Part shown: positions 43,517 through 56,159 of the stretch, in pieces | Layout: the number at the start of each line of letters is the position of its first letter | How positions within the stretch are numbered: position 1 is the stretch's first letter | Assembly (NCBI GenBank): GCA_032207245.1 | Contig: CM063503.1 | Span: forward strand, 108,482,531-108,546,530 | Source of the DNA: Pardosa pseudoannulata | Lineage: Eukaryota > Arthropoda > Arachnida > Araneae > Lycosidae | Length of the DNA: 64,000 bases | Direction: 5' to 3' | Position numbers and translations under genes: made by a program | Notes under the pieces: generated by a model | Told to the model about the DNA's origin: nothing | The model's database searches: none | The model's input: the letters and a program-made list of their open reading frames with translations, nothing else

Positions 43517-45240
43517 AGTATGTATGTAATGGCCTTTTTGGCCGTTTATCTTAGATTGCAGTCATTACGCACTATTAAGCAAGGAAACAGAAGTTTTTAT
43601 AACAAAATTTTTGATAGGTTTTATTCTCAAGACAATCTTAAAGGATCTGCTTGGAGAGAGGGCTTACAATGGAAAATAAACTAGAGGATCAGAGGTGTTA
43701 GCCTATTAGTGTTTTAGTCACGGTATAGCAATATCATACATGTGACGTTAGTTATATAAATTGTTATATAATTAATATCACTTATATAAGATTTAGCTTG
43801 CTGACTTGGTGCTCGCCAGCGTCTTGTCGCACCAAATAACAGCGAAGATTCTTGGGTATAGAAACGTCCTAAATTTATTACAAAATATAAATGGAGCATA
43901 AAATTAATTATGTTAAATATTATATGTATATATATATATATATATTTGTGTGTGCGTATTAATTTAAAGAGAATGAAATCATGGGCCATATGTACGCTCC
44001 TTCCAATACTTCTGGATTATCAATATAGTACATCAGATATACTCACTTTAAAAGTTTTCACTAACCAAAATAATTGGATTAACTGTAATTAGTCTAAATG
44101 GAATCGACGCACTTTTTCAAATATGAAGATTTATTATCAAATTTTATTTCATTTATTTTCGTATACAGAGATTCTATTATTCTAGAACTCAAGATATATA
44201 GGATACTTTATGGCATATATTTTAATATTTTTTTAATTCAACAAAAATAAATGTAAGTATATGGTTCTCTAGATATATATTTCATACATTATGAAATTAA
44301 ATTTAATATTTATCTGAAATTCAAAATAAACGAAACATTAGAAACAAAATAATTCATAACTGTTTATAGAAACAGAAACTGTAAATGTAAATAGAAGAAT
44401 ATACCAAATTAAAATTTTTTAATTAATTCCTAATTAAGGAGAATATCCTATCAAAATTGTAGCTATATGAAATGTGTGCAAAATTATTTTTAATATTACA
44501 TAGGTTTTTACTCTGAATCGATCAATTTTCTACATCTATATCTCTCCTTGTCAAATCTTTTACATTTTCTGATGTTAATTTTTAAAGCAGCATTCTAATA
44601 AATCAATTCAGCTTCATTTTCAAGCGTGTCTAGGAAGCAGATGTTTAGGATAGGGAAATATTTGAATGTTTCAAAACACTACTATAGAACTCTTGCATTT
44701 AAAGGAAGAAAATGTTTTAGTATTCTGTGTCAAGCAGATATTGTTATTTGCAAACAAACTGACAGAAGTGAATTAATACGATAATAAATTATGTGACAAA
44801 GGCACACACAATAACAACTTTAAACGCATCATAGGTTGTTGTATTCAGGAAATAAACACACTCTCAGAAACTTAGCTCACTATAGTTTTTTTAAGTATGA
44901 AGATTTATTAATATTTATTCTAAGTATAAATAAAGTAAAAGTTTGGAATAGATATATTTTTATTTTTTAAAGAGAGATTAAATTATTATGCGTAAAATAG
45001 TTATGAAATATCATCAATTTCATGAACTGCGTTTCTCAGTTTTCGTATAAAAATTCGCGTATTTCTGATATGTATGATTTCTGATTGACAAGTATATGTT
45101 GTCTTTCCCAGTACACACTTAAAAAATATTTTACGTGTTGAGCAACTGACACTCCTTCATAATACCAACGAAAAATCTTCTAAAATAACCTAAATTGTCT
45201 GTTTTACAGACCAGTAACGATTAGGGAAATGACAAGCGAC
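43517..45240. other. AT-rich non-coding stretch
   Basis: Includes a short TA tract near 43925-43945 and GGCC-TTTTT-GGCC (43532-43544). No gene recognised. Confidence 0.45.
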
Positions 45241-45314
45241 AATGTGTGTGTGTGTGTTATATGTATGTATGTATATTAAATATATATGTATGTATATATA
45301 TATATATATATATA
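45241..45314. repeat. (GT)n/(TATG)n/(TA)n microsatellite
   Basis: GT run, ATGT-type units, then TA to 45314. Confidence 0.88.
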
Positions 45315-45316
45315 CG

Positions 45317-45570
45317 TGTCGTGGTCCCAGTAAACACACTAGAGTCCTGACATCAGCTTCATATCTTTATTTAAATTCACTCACTCTCTACTCAACAATG
45401 GCGTCCTATCTTGGCGCCCAACTAATAACAAAGGCAGTTTTTACAGCCTCGAGGAGCTACAGTTCTGCCTATAGTAATTGCTTATCGCTCTCTGCCCATA
45501 TCACTGTGCGTGAGCCGTATTTATGTGACTAATAACGCGAGGCGCGTTGCTCCCATTAAAAGAATCCCTA
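45317..45570 (-). mobile_element. Candidate LTR fragment
   Basis: A GC-richer island bounded on the left by TA. Read on the minus strand it has AATAAAGATATGAAG (polyadenylation-like), then GTGTTTACTGGGACCACGACA ending in CA, which resembles the 3' part of an LTR. Upstream on that strand are GGCAGAACTGTAGCTCC and TTGGGCGCC. The other boundary and a target duplication are not seen. The 96-codon plus frame (45242-45532) is not supported as a gene. Confidence 0.35.
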
Positions 45571-45604
45571 ATTAAAATCTCTTAAATTACTCTATATTTT
45601 AAAT

Positions 45605-45607
45605 CCT

Positions 45608-45702
<95 letters not shown>

Positions 45703-45713
45703 GTATATATATG

Positions 45714-45777
<64 letters not shown>

Positions 45778-45780
45778 AGG
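45605..45780. repeat. Near-perfect palindromic (TA)n tract with CCTGACA/TGTCAGG flanks
   Basis: About 165 bp of TA with four symmetrical-looking TATGTA interruptions is bounded by CCTGACA on the left and TGTCAGG on the right. The inverted repeat therefore extends into unique sequence and the whole block can fold on itself. Confidence 0.85.
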
Positions 45781-46600
<820 letters not shown>

Positions 46601-46602
<2 letters not shown>

Positions 46603-47802
46603 CTTCTGCTTGTGTTTATGTATTTTATTTTTATCGTAAAGATTTCTCTAAAATGTTTAATAACTATTTTTTATAGTGTCTAAGATTTAGAGTTAAATTT
46701 TAATTACTTATAGATAGTAATTATGATTTTTTTCTAAGTTTATATGTATGACTTTATATATGTTTATTGTAGCATGGTATATTTTATCTGAAATAAGAAA
46801 ACTTAATATAAAAGTTTATGGTCATTGTATTTACAACGTCTAAAATATGATTTTAAATGTAAATAATGTATAGAGAGTAATTCTGATTTAATTTTCTAAT
46901 TTATATAGTAATATGGAACATTTCAAGCAAAGTACACAATTTCATTTTTCTTATGTAAAGCTTTCAGAGTTATGTATTGCAGAAAATCAAAGATTACATT
47001 GTAAAGAACAACAAAGCATATACATGCTTGGAAGAGCTCAAAACCTGCGTTTTATCCAAGTCACGGAGATTTGAAAGTAAACAGTGAAAGAAAAGTAGAG
47101 GATTCAACAAATACTTTATTTTAATATCCGCTTTCATACAATCCAAAGTATTTTGAGATTCCCTCTACCTAAGTCTTCACATAAAATATATAACTTTTCT
47201 TTAAATATCCATCTGAAAAAAACATGTACATTATAAATTAACAAAAAATATTTACTTTTTGTATGACTATGTTGCAAATCCGCAAAGTATTCCATAAGTA
47301 ATGTAATATTCACCTCAATATTTAAAAGTCAATTTTGTTGATTGATGCTATCCTCCAACACAGCAATTAGCATAATGTTCTACTTGAATTCGTATCAATT
47401 TGAGAAAATTTAAATTGCGTATCAAGCTTTTATTTATCATTTTATTGGATGCACATGATTATTACTGAAATACACTTCTGATTTGTTAAATTAAATCGAA
47501 ATATAAAGACAATAGAAATAAATTTCTTACAAAGATGAATAGTTTAAAACTGTTTATTCAACGATTATTTTAATCTAAATTAATTTACAATGATTATAAG
47601 AAACGCATAGCTTAATGTAAAACATACAATTTTGGTAATAAACTTTTATATTTGTGTTTTAAATTCTCTAAGATTGTTTTTTAACTTGCTTGAAATAAAG
47701 ACATTTAACATTCTATGAAATAATTTAACTAGGTCGTAATTATTCTAATGGTTAAAATAATTTTTATTTTTAAGGATATATATATTAAGGATATGATTAT
47801 AA

Positions 47803-47804
<2 letters not shown>
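46601..47804. other. AT-rich non-coding stretch
   Basis: No features recognised. Confidence 0.45.
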
Positions 47805-47853
<49 letters not shown>

Positions 47854-47934
47854 CAGACAGACATACATACAGACAGAGAGAGAGAGAGAGAGAGAGATTT
47901 AGATAGATAGATAGATATAGAAAGATAGATAGAT
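47805..47934. repeat. (TA)n-(GA)n-(GATA)n microsatellite, left part
   Basis: TA, then GAGACAGACAGACATACA and GA units, then GATA. It is continuous in type with 48114-48307 and is split by the SINE between them. Confidence 0.93.
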
Positions 47935-48113
47935 GGCCGAACGATGGCCGATTGGTCAGGGTGCTGGCCTTCGGAACCGGAGTTCGTTTGTTCGAGTCCC
48001 ACTATGGCATAGATGTTCGTAGCCGTTCGGAATCGGCTTTAAGCAGTAGGTCCCGGTCTCATTAGCCCTCGTGTTGCAAAAGGTAGACCGTAGCGCTCCA
48101 AACCAAAACCAAA
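47935..48113 (+). mobile_element. tRNA-derived SINE, copy 4, inserted in a GATA microsatellite
   Basis: Full-length copy: GGCCGAACGATGG start, B-box variant GTTCGAGTCCC, the TTCGGAATCGGCTTTAAG core, TAGACCGTAGCGCTCC, and a CCAAAACC tail. AAAGATAGATAGAT precedes and follows it, which is both the target duplication and the host microsatellite. A 65-codon minus frame across it is an artefact. Confidence 0.94.
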
Positions 48114-48138
48114 AGATAGATAGATATAGATATAGATA

Positions 48139-48218
<80 letters not shown>

Positions 48219-48273
48219 TAGATAGATATAGATAGATATAGATAGATAGATAGATAGATAGATATAGATAAAT

Positions 48274-48304
<31 letters not shown>

Positions 48305-48307
48305 TAT
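48114..48307. repeat. (GATA)n-(TA)n microsatellite, right part
   Basis: GATA units, a TA block (48145-48190), then many GATA/GATATA units. Confidence 0.93.
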
Positions 48308-49353
48308 GATTATATTATTATTATTATTCTAAGAGGTTTCATTCTACCGATATTGTTAGCAAACGTTTACAGCAGAGATATTATATTAAGTTATTTTAAT
48401 TCCATATTTCTTTAAAAGTTTTAATTCCAAAATAATTTGAATATTTAAAGTACCTTGTTCATAGACTTCATCATTTTTGCTGGGCTTAACAGCATGGAAA
48501 CAATTTTTATCTAGTTCCTTTTAATGTTCAAGTAAGTTTGGATGGCCACAAAATCTTCGAGAGATCATAGATAATTTATGTCATCTGAAATTGCTACTGA
48601 CTCCGTGGTGTAACACACACACACGTCTTACACATATATATGTCGACGCTTTGCAAATCGTAATGATCATAATAATTAAAAGAGAATGGATTTAGAATAA
48701 TATTTAATTTTAATCTTATGTTGTAGAACAAAATAAAGATTCCATAAATTCTAAAAGCAGAAAGTCAGTAATTGAACTCGGACAGTAGTGGCCACAGAAT
48801 CTTAAGAAATTTAAAAATAGGCATTTTAACTTCAGACGCGCTAAGTGCTTGAAGTCGCAAGTACAAGTTGAGAAATTCCTTTTTATAGTCACAGTGAATT
48901 ATGTCAATTTTATAATTTAATGATAATTAATCTACGAATCTTCAGTATGCCAGTCTGAAAACCCACAAGCGAAAACTCCAGTGATATATGTTTATCAGAT
49001 ATTTTACGCATTGTTTTAACATTAAATTACTATTTTTATTTATTTAAGATTTATTCTTATGTACTTTCAAATATCCTCTTTTATTTGTTTAAATTTAATT
49101 AGCAATACAAGTATTTTTTGTACTTATAACAAATGATTTAAATAAATATAATTTCAATTTTGTATCGAGAAAACTTTTTGCTGCATTAATCTGTATTCTG
49201 TTGAAATTTTCATAGAAACCCTGCCTAATATGAACATTTATTTTTTATACATAATATTCATAAAATATTCAGTACGTTACAGAGCAAAGCCACATATTTT
49301 TAATGAATATAAGCAACAATGCGTACATGCATGCACAGTAATACGCAGACATC
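48308..49353. other. AT-rich non-coding stretch
   Basis: No gene or element recognised. Confidence 0.45.
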
Positions 49354-49428
49354 GTGTGTGTGCGTGTGTAGTAGTAGTAGAGAGAGAGAGAGAGAGATGG
49401 AGGGAGAGATATAGGGAGATAGTGAGAG
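49354..49428. repeat. (GT)n/(GTA)n/(GA)n microsatellite
   Basis: GTGTGTGCGTGTG, then GTAGTAGTAG, then GA-rich units. Confidence 0.85.
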
Positions 49429-50682
49429 CTATTTCTACACATTAGGCTTTATGCTTAACTCTTGGATACTTGTATATTGCTTTAGATTTTCTATATAATC
49501 CTCTCAGGCTTAATAGATTAATTTAAAATATTAATCATGACATTATTGTGTTACTCTCTAATACAAATATTCTACAGAAGGTTCTATAATTCATTAGCTA
49601 TTTATAATACATAAATTTCCGTAATTATTGTTTCTTTTATTACAGCAATAAAACTATATTCTTCCTTATTATTTTTCATTGGTTAAAAGCAGAATTTTTT
49701 CCTGTAAAGTAGACTCTACTGTTTTTTTTTCTATTAAAAATGTTTTTAACTATATGTCTTTGAAAACAAGTAAACATTACGAAAATGACTAGATCTAAAT
49801 TATAAATATTAAATTAAATAAAACTACATCAAAATATATACTGTTTAATAATCTGTCCATTTAAATATATTAATTATTTTAGAGTTTGTTGAAATTGTCA
49901 TCACAACATAAAAGTTCATCTTTCTACTTTGATCTCAAAAGAAATTAAATTCAACATGTAATTTAATTACAAAAATTATTTATTTTCAATTACACAAAAT
50001 GTAGATAAAAATAAAAATAATGGTGAAATCATTAAAAAAAATTCAGAGAAATGCTTTTAAAAGAGATCCACTCAAATTAGCTAAACTAATTATTGACACA
50101 ATCAAGAAGAATGTAAAAAATATTCAAAGATTTTTTTCAAGATAAAAAATATACGTCACTTTCTTCTATCATTGTGTACTCTGCGTGAGCTTCCTTATTT
50201 GTTTTTCTGGGAAATAAAGAATAAAGCTTTACGATTAAAAAATCCAAATAAAAAAAATTATAACTATTTTCTAGAAAATTCCGATTTACGTTTTTCTGTA
50301 TTACTTGAGCCATCATTATTTATCTAAATTTTCTTCTATAATTTGCTAGTTAAATGCATTGTTATCTTGTGTTTTAGAAGTTTACTTAAACATCTATTGT
50401 TTGAAAAATATAAAATTTAAAAAAATTGATTTTTTTTTTTTTGCCAAAAGTGATTAAGCATTGATTAAAATTACTTCAAAGTTACAGAAAAAAACAATAA
50501 TTCTAACTTTAAAAATTTTAATGTATTTTAAGATGTCTGCATAAATTCTAGAATCAAAAATGAACTTAGATTATTATGTTATAGCAGAGAATTATTTAAG
50601 TTGTCTAAAGACTCTTAAAGGGCAACGTAATACAAAAGGATTATGTTCAATAATTAATATTTATGCAGAAAACAAATTACAT
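49429..50682. other. AT-rich non-coding stretch
   Basis: No features recognised. Confidence 0.45.
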
Positions 50683-50686
50683 TTAA

Positions 50687-51489
50687 CCACTTGCCTGTTT
50701 TGCACGTACACCGTACGGGGGCTGTTATCGTGCCTTTAATGATTTGCCCGTGTGGCGTAAGGGCAATCTGATTACTTTGTCATTCTCCCTGTTTTAGCAG
50801 TAACTTAGTAGTATTTTTAATGTCAAATTAGTCGTATAGGTGTCCACAAGATGTTAGTTTTCGAAGTGTATTTAGTTGGGTTTAAAAGCGTGGGATTTCT
50901 CATAGGTTTTGCATTACTCTGCGCGCATTTAGAGTTTTTGGCTTGAGGTTTTTGGGAGACTGACCAAACGAGATTTTTTAGCAGCAATTCCACGTACAGA
51001 TAAAAAACTAAGAACTAGAAACTAGTGCTATGTGTGTTCATTGAAGAAAAATTACACATACATAAGAATTAAAAAAAGACTAGGTATTTTTGTCCGGACT
51101 GTGACGTTGGACAATGCCTCTTGCCGTCTTTCAAGATTTATCGCACTAAATCTGATCTTTGAAAAAACAGGTTAAATAAACGTATTTGTAGTACTTGCAT
51201 TCGAAAATAATTGTGTAGTAATTGTGATCGAAAATATTTTTAATTTTATATGCAAAACTGTAAACGTAACTTCACTTTCTGGGGTAAATGAGACAGAAAA
51301 ATCAGCTTCTAGGAAAAACATTTTTTTTATTTTCTCTAAAACCGTTGTTATATGTGTTTAAAGTAATTAGAAATATTACTTTTAATAACATTTTCCAGCT
51401 TACAAATGTAACATGAACAAAAATATGCAATTAAAAAAATGCGACATTTTTAAGGTTGAATACATGAAAAAAATTAAACTGCTAAGGGG
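50687..51489 (+). mobile_element. 803-bp piggyBac-derived element, family F
   Basis: TTAA flanks (50683-50686 and 51490-51493). Ends CCACTTGCCTGTTT and, on the other strand, CCCCTTAGCAGTTT agree at 10 of 14 positions. A GC-rich left subterminal region contains GTACACCGTACGG. It carries a decayed C-terminal transposase domain (51026-51162). The rest of the transposase is absent. Confidence 0.75.
51026..51162 (+). pseudogene. piggyBac-type transposase cysteine-rich C-terminus, frameshifted
   Basis: The first part in one frame reads CYVCSLKKN. After a one-base shift in the A-run at 51071-51077, another frame reads KTRYFCPDCDVGQC, then LPSFKIYRTK, ending at TGA 51160. The order C-x2-C, then Y-x-C-x2-C-x4-C, then F..YRTK matches the zinc-binding tail of piggyBac transposases (canonical C.FC, YYCKTC, PLCV, CF..YHT). 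A stop sits just upstream (51023-51025). Non-functional. Confidence 0.8.
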
Positions 51490-51493
51490 TTAA

Positions 51494-51979
51494 ACCTTAC
51501 TATTCCTTACCAGCTGTGTTTTGAAGTTACTGGTGTGAGAGACGATTCTCTGAATATTTTGCCCTCTTCTTTAATATGCATGAAAGACCATGCCTTGAGA
51601 GCCAAATCTGCTTTCCCAGTCATTTTTTCTTCTTTGTCGCTGTTATAGTAGCAGATTTATTATGGTTTTTTCACTTTTGGAGATTGCTACAAGTAGCAAC
51701 AGCCGAGATACTTTAGGGATATATGGAAGGACTATACGGAAGGACTATGTGGAGGGTGTGACATAATCTATATTTTTTTCTTGCATTTCAAATTTGAAAA
51801 CAGCAACCCGTTGCTTTGAATTATCTTGAAACACTGATGAGTTATTTTTTTTATCAATGAATGTATTCTTTTGACTTGCTTGTAATTCTGCAATCCTTTT
51901 TGATGATAGTCAACACTATGTTGATCCTGTATCATTTTTAACATGTCTGTTGCTAATTTTGTGAGAACGCATTGCTATA
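51494..51979. other. Spacer between two piggyBac-derived elements
   Basis: Moderately AT-rich. It contains two close copies of GGAAGGACTAT near 51725-51745. No gene recognised. Confidence 0.4.
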
Positions 51980-51983
51980 TTAA

Positions 51984-52554
51984 CCTCTTCCGGTATGATT
52001 TAATAATGAAAAACTGTGCATGAAATAACCATTTAATTTTTATTTTAAAAACTTGTTTCATTTTACAATTCTTACATATTCTTAATTAAAATCCACTTTT
52101 TACATAGTGTTAAATAATATCAGAAACAGTAAAATTAAGAAAATATCAAAGCAAAACATTAATAAGGTATACAGATAATAGTCTTCAAGCTAGTGGTACT
52201 TTTCAAAACAAAGTGCAAAGGAATTCTTAATTGTTTACACCGCCAAGTAGTCTCACTTTTAATTGGATTCTTGTAACACACACGGCATTTCTTAGTAGGT
52301 TTTCTTTTATTCTGACTCATTAATTTGGCAATGACTTGTACCAAGAAATTCTAAGTAAACAATATGCAATAGTGACTTGTGATTTTCACAAGTGATAAAA
52401 GTGTTGCCAAATTCAGTACACTAGAAATTTTAAACTAAATTAATTATCATATTTAACAGTAACTTTAATCGCAAATGACGAGTGTAGCTTGTCATTGTGT
52501 GGTATGGAATAAAAAACTAAGGACGAGCTAGACTCGTCATTTTACCGGAAGGGG
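51984..52554 (-). mobile_element. piggyBac-derived non-autonomous element, family B, copy 2 (inverted)
   Basis: Near-identical reverse-complement copy of 13614-14182. TTAA at 51980-51983 and 52555-52558. Ends CCTCTTCCGGTA and, on the other strand, CCCCTTCCGGTA. The GACGAG stem-loops lie at the right end, with small changes. It has the less damaged C-terminal remnant. Confidence 0.9.
52159..52320 (-). pseudogene. piggyBac-type transposase C-terminal fragment, open frame
   Basis: 54-codon frame beginning MSQNKRKPTKKCRVCYK and running through TTWRCKQ and PLHF to a stop at 52159. It corresponds to the zinc-binding C-terminus only; the catalytic domain is absent. The frame stays open here, unlike copy 1, which has a TGA. 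Openness over 54 codons may be chance, or the fragment may still be tolerated as part of the element. Confidence 0.7.
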
Positions 52555-52558
52555 TTAA

Positions 52559-53029
52559 ATAACACTATTAAAAATAGCTCTTGAGTTTCTATGGTTACCG
52601 TTTCTACGAGTTAAGTCGGTTTCATTTATTGATGATTTAAATGATAATTCTTATAAAATGTTGCAGTCTTTAACTTCTGCGTAAACAAGAAACATATATT
52701 TCGGAAGTAAAGAAAAATAAATGTACTTATATGTATCGAACTAAAATAACGCGTGATATTTAAATATCTCTTAGAACTGCTTTATTACTAATATAAACCT
52801 CAGATTTTGAAACTCTTAAATTCTTTAAGAATATGCAACATATTTTAAAAAACTGGTCATTTTTGCTGAAAATCCAACGAAACCGTTTTGTTTCCTTAAG
52901 CTACAGTTAATACTTGATAATCTTAAAATAAATTGCCATTTAACATGATTATTTGCAGAAAGAGTACTACAACAAGAGATGTAATACGATTAATGTGGTT
53001 TTCGTGAGCTTCATAAAATCTAATTTAAT
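52559..53029. other. AT-rich non-coding stretch
   Basis: No features recognised. Confidence 0.45.
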
Positions 53030-53210
53030 GGTTTGGTTTGGTTTGGAGTGCTAGGGTCTAATTTTTGCAACACGAGGGCTAATGAGACCGGGACCTACAC
53101 CTTAAAGCCGATTCCAAACTTCTGCGAACATCCAAGCCACTGTGGGATTCGAACTCATGAACTCCGGTACCGAAGGCCAGCACCCTAACCAATCAGCCCT
53201 CTTTCGGTCG
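53030..53210 (-). mobile_element. tRNA-derived SINE, copy 5
   Basis: Reverse orientation. The tail GGTTTGGTTTGGTTTGG comes first, then GGAGTGCTAG, CACGAGGGCTAATGAG, CTTAAAGCCGATTCC, B-box complement GGATTCGAAC (so GTTCGAATCC) and CGAAGGCCAGCACCCTAACC. The head near 53200 is altered. The target duplication is not clear. Confidence 0.92.
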
Positions 53211-54264
53211 AATGGGACATTTACACTTTAAAACTTCAAAATGTTGATTTTTAAAATTTATTTTATTTGATAGCTATTTTTTTCTCTATTTTATGCCACA
53301 AACCACATTCATTATTCTTAAAACTTTTAATAAATATAAAACTATATCGATTCCAGGAGCATTCTACTAATAAGAGAGGTTTATTATCAATATTTATTAA
53401 AATATATTTTTTTTCATATCTTGCTTACAATATTTAAATATATATTGTATGGCTAAATTTAAAATTCGGAAAAATCCACAACTGGCAGTAATAATTAACA
53501 TTTTAAAAAATTAAACAAAAATATCAGTATTTAAATAATTTAGATCTTGGTTTTACTATGAAACTGTTAATATTCAATTTAAGATTAAGATGAAAAATTA
53601 AAAAAGGTAGAAAAACTAAAACAGTTCTTGTGTTTTTCTTTATTATTACATTCAAGTAATGTATATAGTTAGTCATATTTCATAGAATTTTATAATTTAT
53701 ATACGCTAGTAATATGCTCTACGGTATCATTTAATAATACTATTAATATATGAGTTTTCATTCTAAAAAAATACAGTATAAAATTATACTATCATCTATA
53801 TTGCAAAAAAAAGTATATTGCTTATACAGGGTGTATTAGTACAGCAGTTACAACGTTTTTCCTTCTTATTCTTGACCTGTTTCTCTTTAGTATTCTCACG
53901 ACAGAGCTGGAAAACCATTTCTGACCATGCATTGCTATGAGAATTCCTGTCTAGTTGTATTTTCTGCACTGAAAGTCTATAACAGCTGTACTGATGTACT
54001 CTGTACAGTTATAATGAAATAGAAGAAATAAAAATATAATTCACTTTTAGACCTTTACTCGAATGTTTAAAGGGTATCTATCCATATAAGAAATTATATT
54101 ATCTTAGTTGCCTCAATCATATTTTTAATCTCGTAGTTTGAATACATTATTAATGCAAGAAAGTGAGTTTCTAGAAAAAATACTCATTTTATGTTTTTTA
54201 TATTATTTTTATTCTCCTTTCTCTTAAATAGTTATTTTTTCTATCTTTCCTCTCCAGATATATA
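53211..54264. other. AT-rich non-coding stretch
   Basis: TACAGGGTGTATTAGTACAG near 53825 resembles the end of a Tc1/mariner element, but no partner end was found. Confidence 0.4.
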
Positions 54265-54928
54265 CAGGGTGTTTCATATTGAATGGGACGAAAAGGAAAC
54301 ATGATTGTAAACGTTGTAATTACTATATTTAGAAAAGCCAAATTTACCTATAAAAATACATTTATTCATGTTTCTACAGGCGTTCAATATGTGCCCCTCT
54401 GATGACATGACAAATGTCTACACGGTAATCAAGCTCCTGCCACACTCCTGATAGAATATACCCTGTGATGGAGTTCAACACTGCAGTTATCCACTGATTC
54501 AGTTCCTTTTCAGCTTCAGATTTTGAGGGACTCCGTAAAAACGAATCACGAATTCTTTCAACCACTTCGGGTTTTGTTTCTTTTGGTCCTGAGTTTTTGT
54601 TCTTGCATACGCAGCCGGTATCCTGGAACTGTTTCACCTACCTGCTTATGTTATGCCAATGCGGTGGTTCTATAAGAAATTTCGAGAGAAAATGTTTTTG
54701 CACAACTGTTACCGAGGAGGTTTTGGCATATTCAAAAACGCAGTACGATTTCTCCTGCATGGACGACATTTTGTTTAACAGCGGCGAGTTCGTCATTCAA
54801 TAATTTTTCCCGGTTGCCAAATAAAACTTGTATAATTGTAGTTGCAGAATAAATTTATTTCGACTGAATAAATCCACTAAGGCAGTCACACTGTGCTATT
54901 CTTTTTGTCCCATTCAATATGAAACATG
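54265..54928 (-). mobile_element. mariner-like element with internal deletion
   Basis: Left end CAGGGTGTTTCATATTGAATGGGAC follows TATA. The right end, read on the other strand, is CATGTTTCATATTGAATGGGAC, so the inverted repeat covers about 30 bp including (A/G)AAAAG. At 664 bp it is about half the usual length, and its transposase has lost the catalytic core. It could be moved only by enzyme from elsewhere. Confidence 0.9.
54374..54796 (-). pseudogene. mariner-like transposase, N-terminus joined to C-terminus
   Basis: Read from ATG 54796. The N-terminal DNA-binding part is well kept: YCVFEYAKTSSVTVVQKHF, then EPPHWHNI, then a stop replacing the Trp expected before VKQFQDTGCVCK, then ERIRDSFLRSPSKS. 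It then jumps to ELNQWITAVLN and the C-terminal signature ELDYRVDICHVIRGAHIE. The whole central DD-containing catalytic region is missing, apparently by one deletion near 54520 that keeps the frame. Confidence 0.9.
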
Positions 54929-55600
54929 AAAACGTTTACATAATATTAAGTGTTTAAACGTTTACATAAATATTTTATGCGACCGTCACAAAAAATAATT
55001 ATTCCTCACTCTCTATAAAAAGTTTCACTGAAGCGTGGAAACCATGTATATTTTTTATTAAATTATATTTTCATGTATAATTTGTTGTAGATTCCTGTTA
55101 ATTTTAGTACAGCAAAAAAATATAGAGCTCGTTCGGTAGTGAAATTTTCATAACCATGCCTTGCACGTAATAGCATTCAAAAATTGTTTAGATCTAATAA
55201 AAGATTTTGGCATATGAAAGCACTTTATACATATTTTTATACAGAGTAATTCAAAGTATTTATGTATCAAAAATAATTTGTTTTGGTTCTTCTTTCTATT
55301 TTTAATATAATTGTATTCGGGATTTCAAAATAATGAATAATCTCAATAAAAGTTTTAAGAAATGTTACTTTAATTAAAATATATTTTGGAAGTTAACAAT
55401 AAAAATTATATTTGAATATTATATACAAATCTATTTTGAATTTTCCGAAAATCTTTGGAAAAGTACCGAGTTTAAATTCTTTAAATGTTTTAATATCTTA
55501 AATTAATGTTTTAAGATATAGAGGTTGCAATATTAGGGATAGAATGACCAGAAATTTATATAAAAAAGCAATTAATTTAGTCTTCGTTTAAAATAACATT

Positions 55601-55601
<1 letters not shown>
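54929..55601. other. AT-rich non-coding stretch
   Basis: A short direct repeat AACGTTTACATAA occurs twice at about 54932-54970. Otherwise nothing. Confidence 0.45.

Positions 55602-55690
<89 letters not shown>
55602..55690. repeat. Compound (CA)n-(TA)n microsatellite
   Basis: CA units to 55633, then TA units, ending ATATGTATA as at 7371-7520. Confidence 0.94.
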
Positions 55691-55692
<2 letters not shown>

Positions 55693-56073
55693 AACAAATG
55701 TATAAAATTAAAAAAAACATTAAGAATAACAAGGCTAGCAATTCCACAACTAAGAGTTATGGAGTTCTTTAAATAATCGAATACCTTAAAACTTAAATAA
55801 AGTTGTTAAGGTGATCTGTCCTGTTGTGTTGCACTTAATGTAGTTTTTGTGGTTTTGCTTCGTGTCTTCTTAGTCTTCCATTTTTGACTTCTTTCTGGTT
55901 ATATGATGTTGTGACTTCCATGAGTGTTGTTGCAACATAATACTGGTTTAAATAGAGTGTGATGTCACAACTCCTCACTGTCATTGGCAACATCATTCCT
56001 AATTTTCATTTTTTAGTCTGGTATGTATTCCGTAGGCCTATGTTTTATTAGTTTATACTTTTATATTTATAAT

Positions 56074-56080
<7 letters not shown>
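55691..56080. other. Mixed-composition non-coding stretch
   Basis: 55800-56030 is GC-richer, with GTGTGATGTCACAACTCC and a TTTAAATAGAG word. It may be an old retroelement regulatory region but nothing is provable. Confidence 0.35.

Positions 56081-56157
<77 letters not shown>
56081..56157. repeat. (TA)n microsatellite
   Basis: Pure TA tract. Confidence 0.93.

Positions 56158-56159
<2 letters not shown>

Noticed and set aside
53825..53845. TACAGGGTGTATTAGTACAG as a Tc1/mariner end
   Set aside because: No matching inverted end is visible, and it is not the partner of the element at 54265, which has its own right end.
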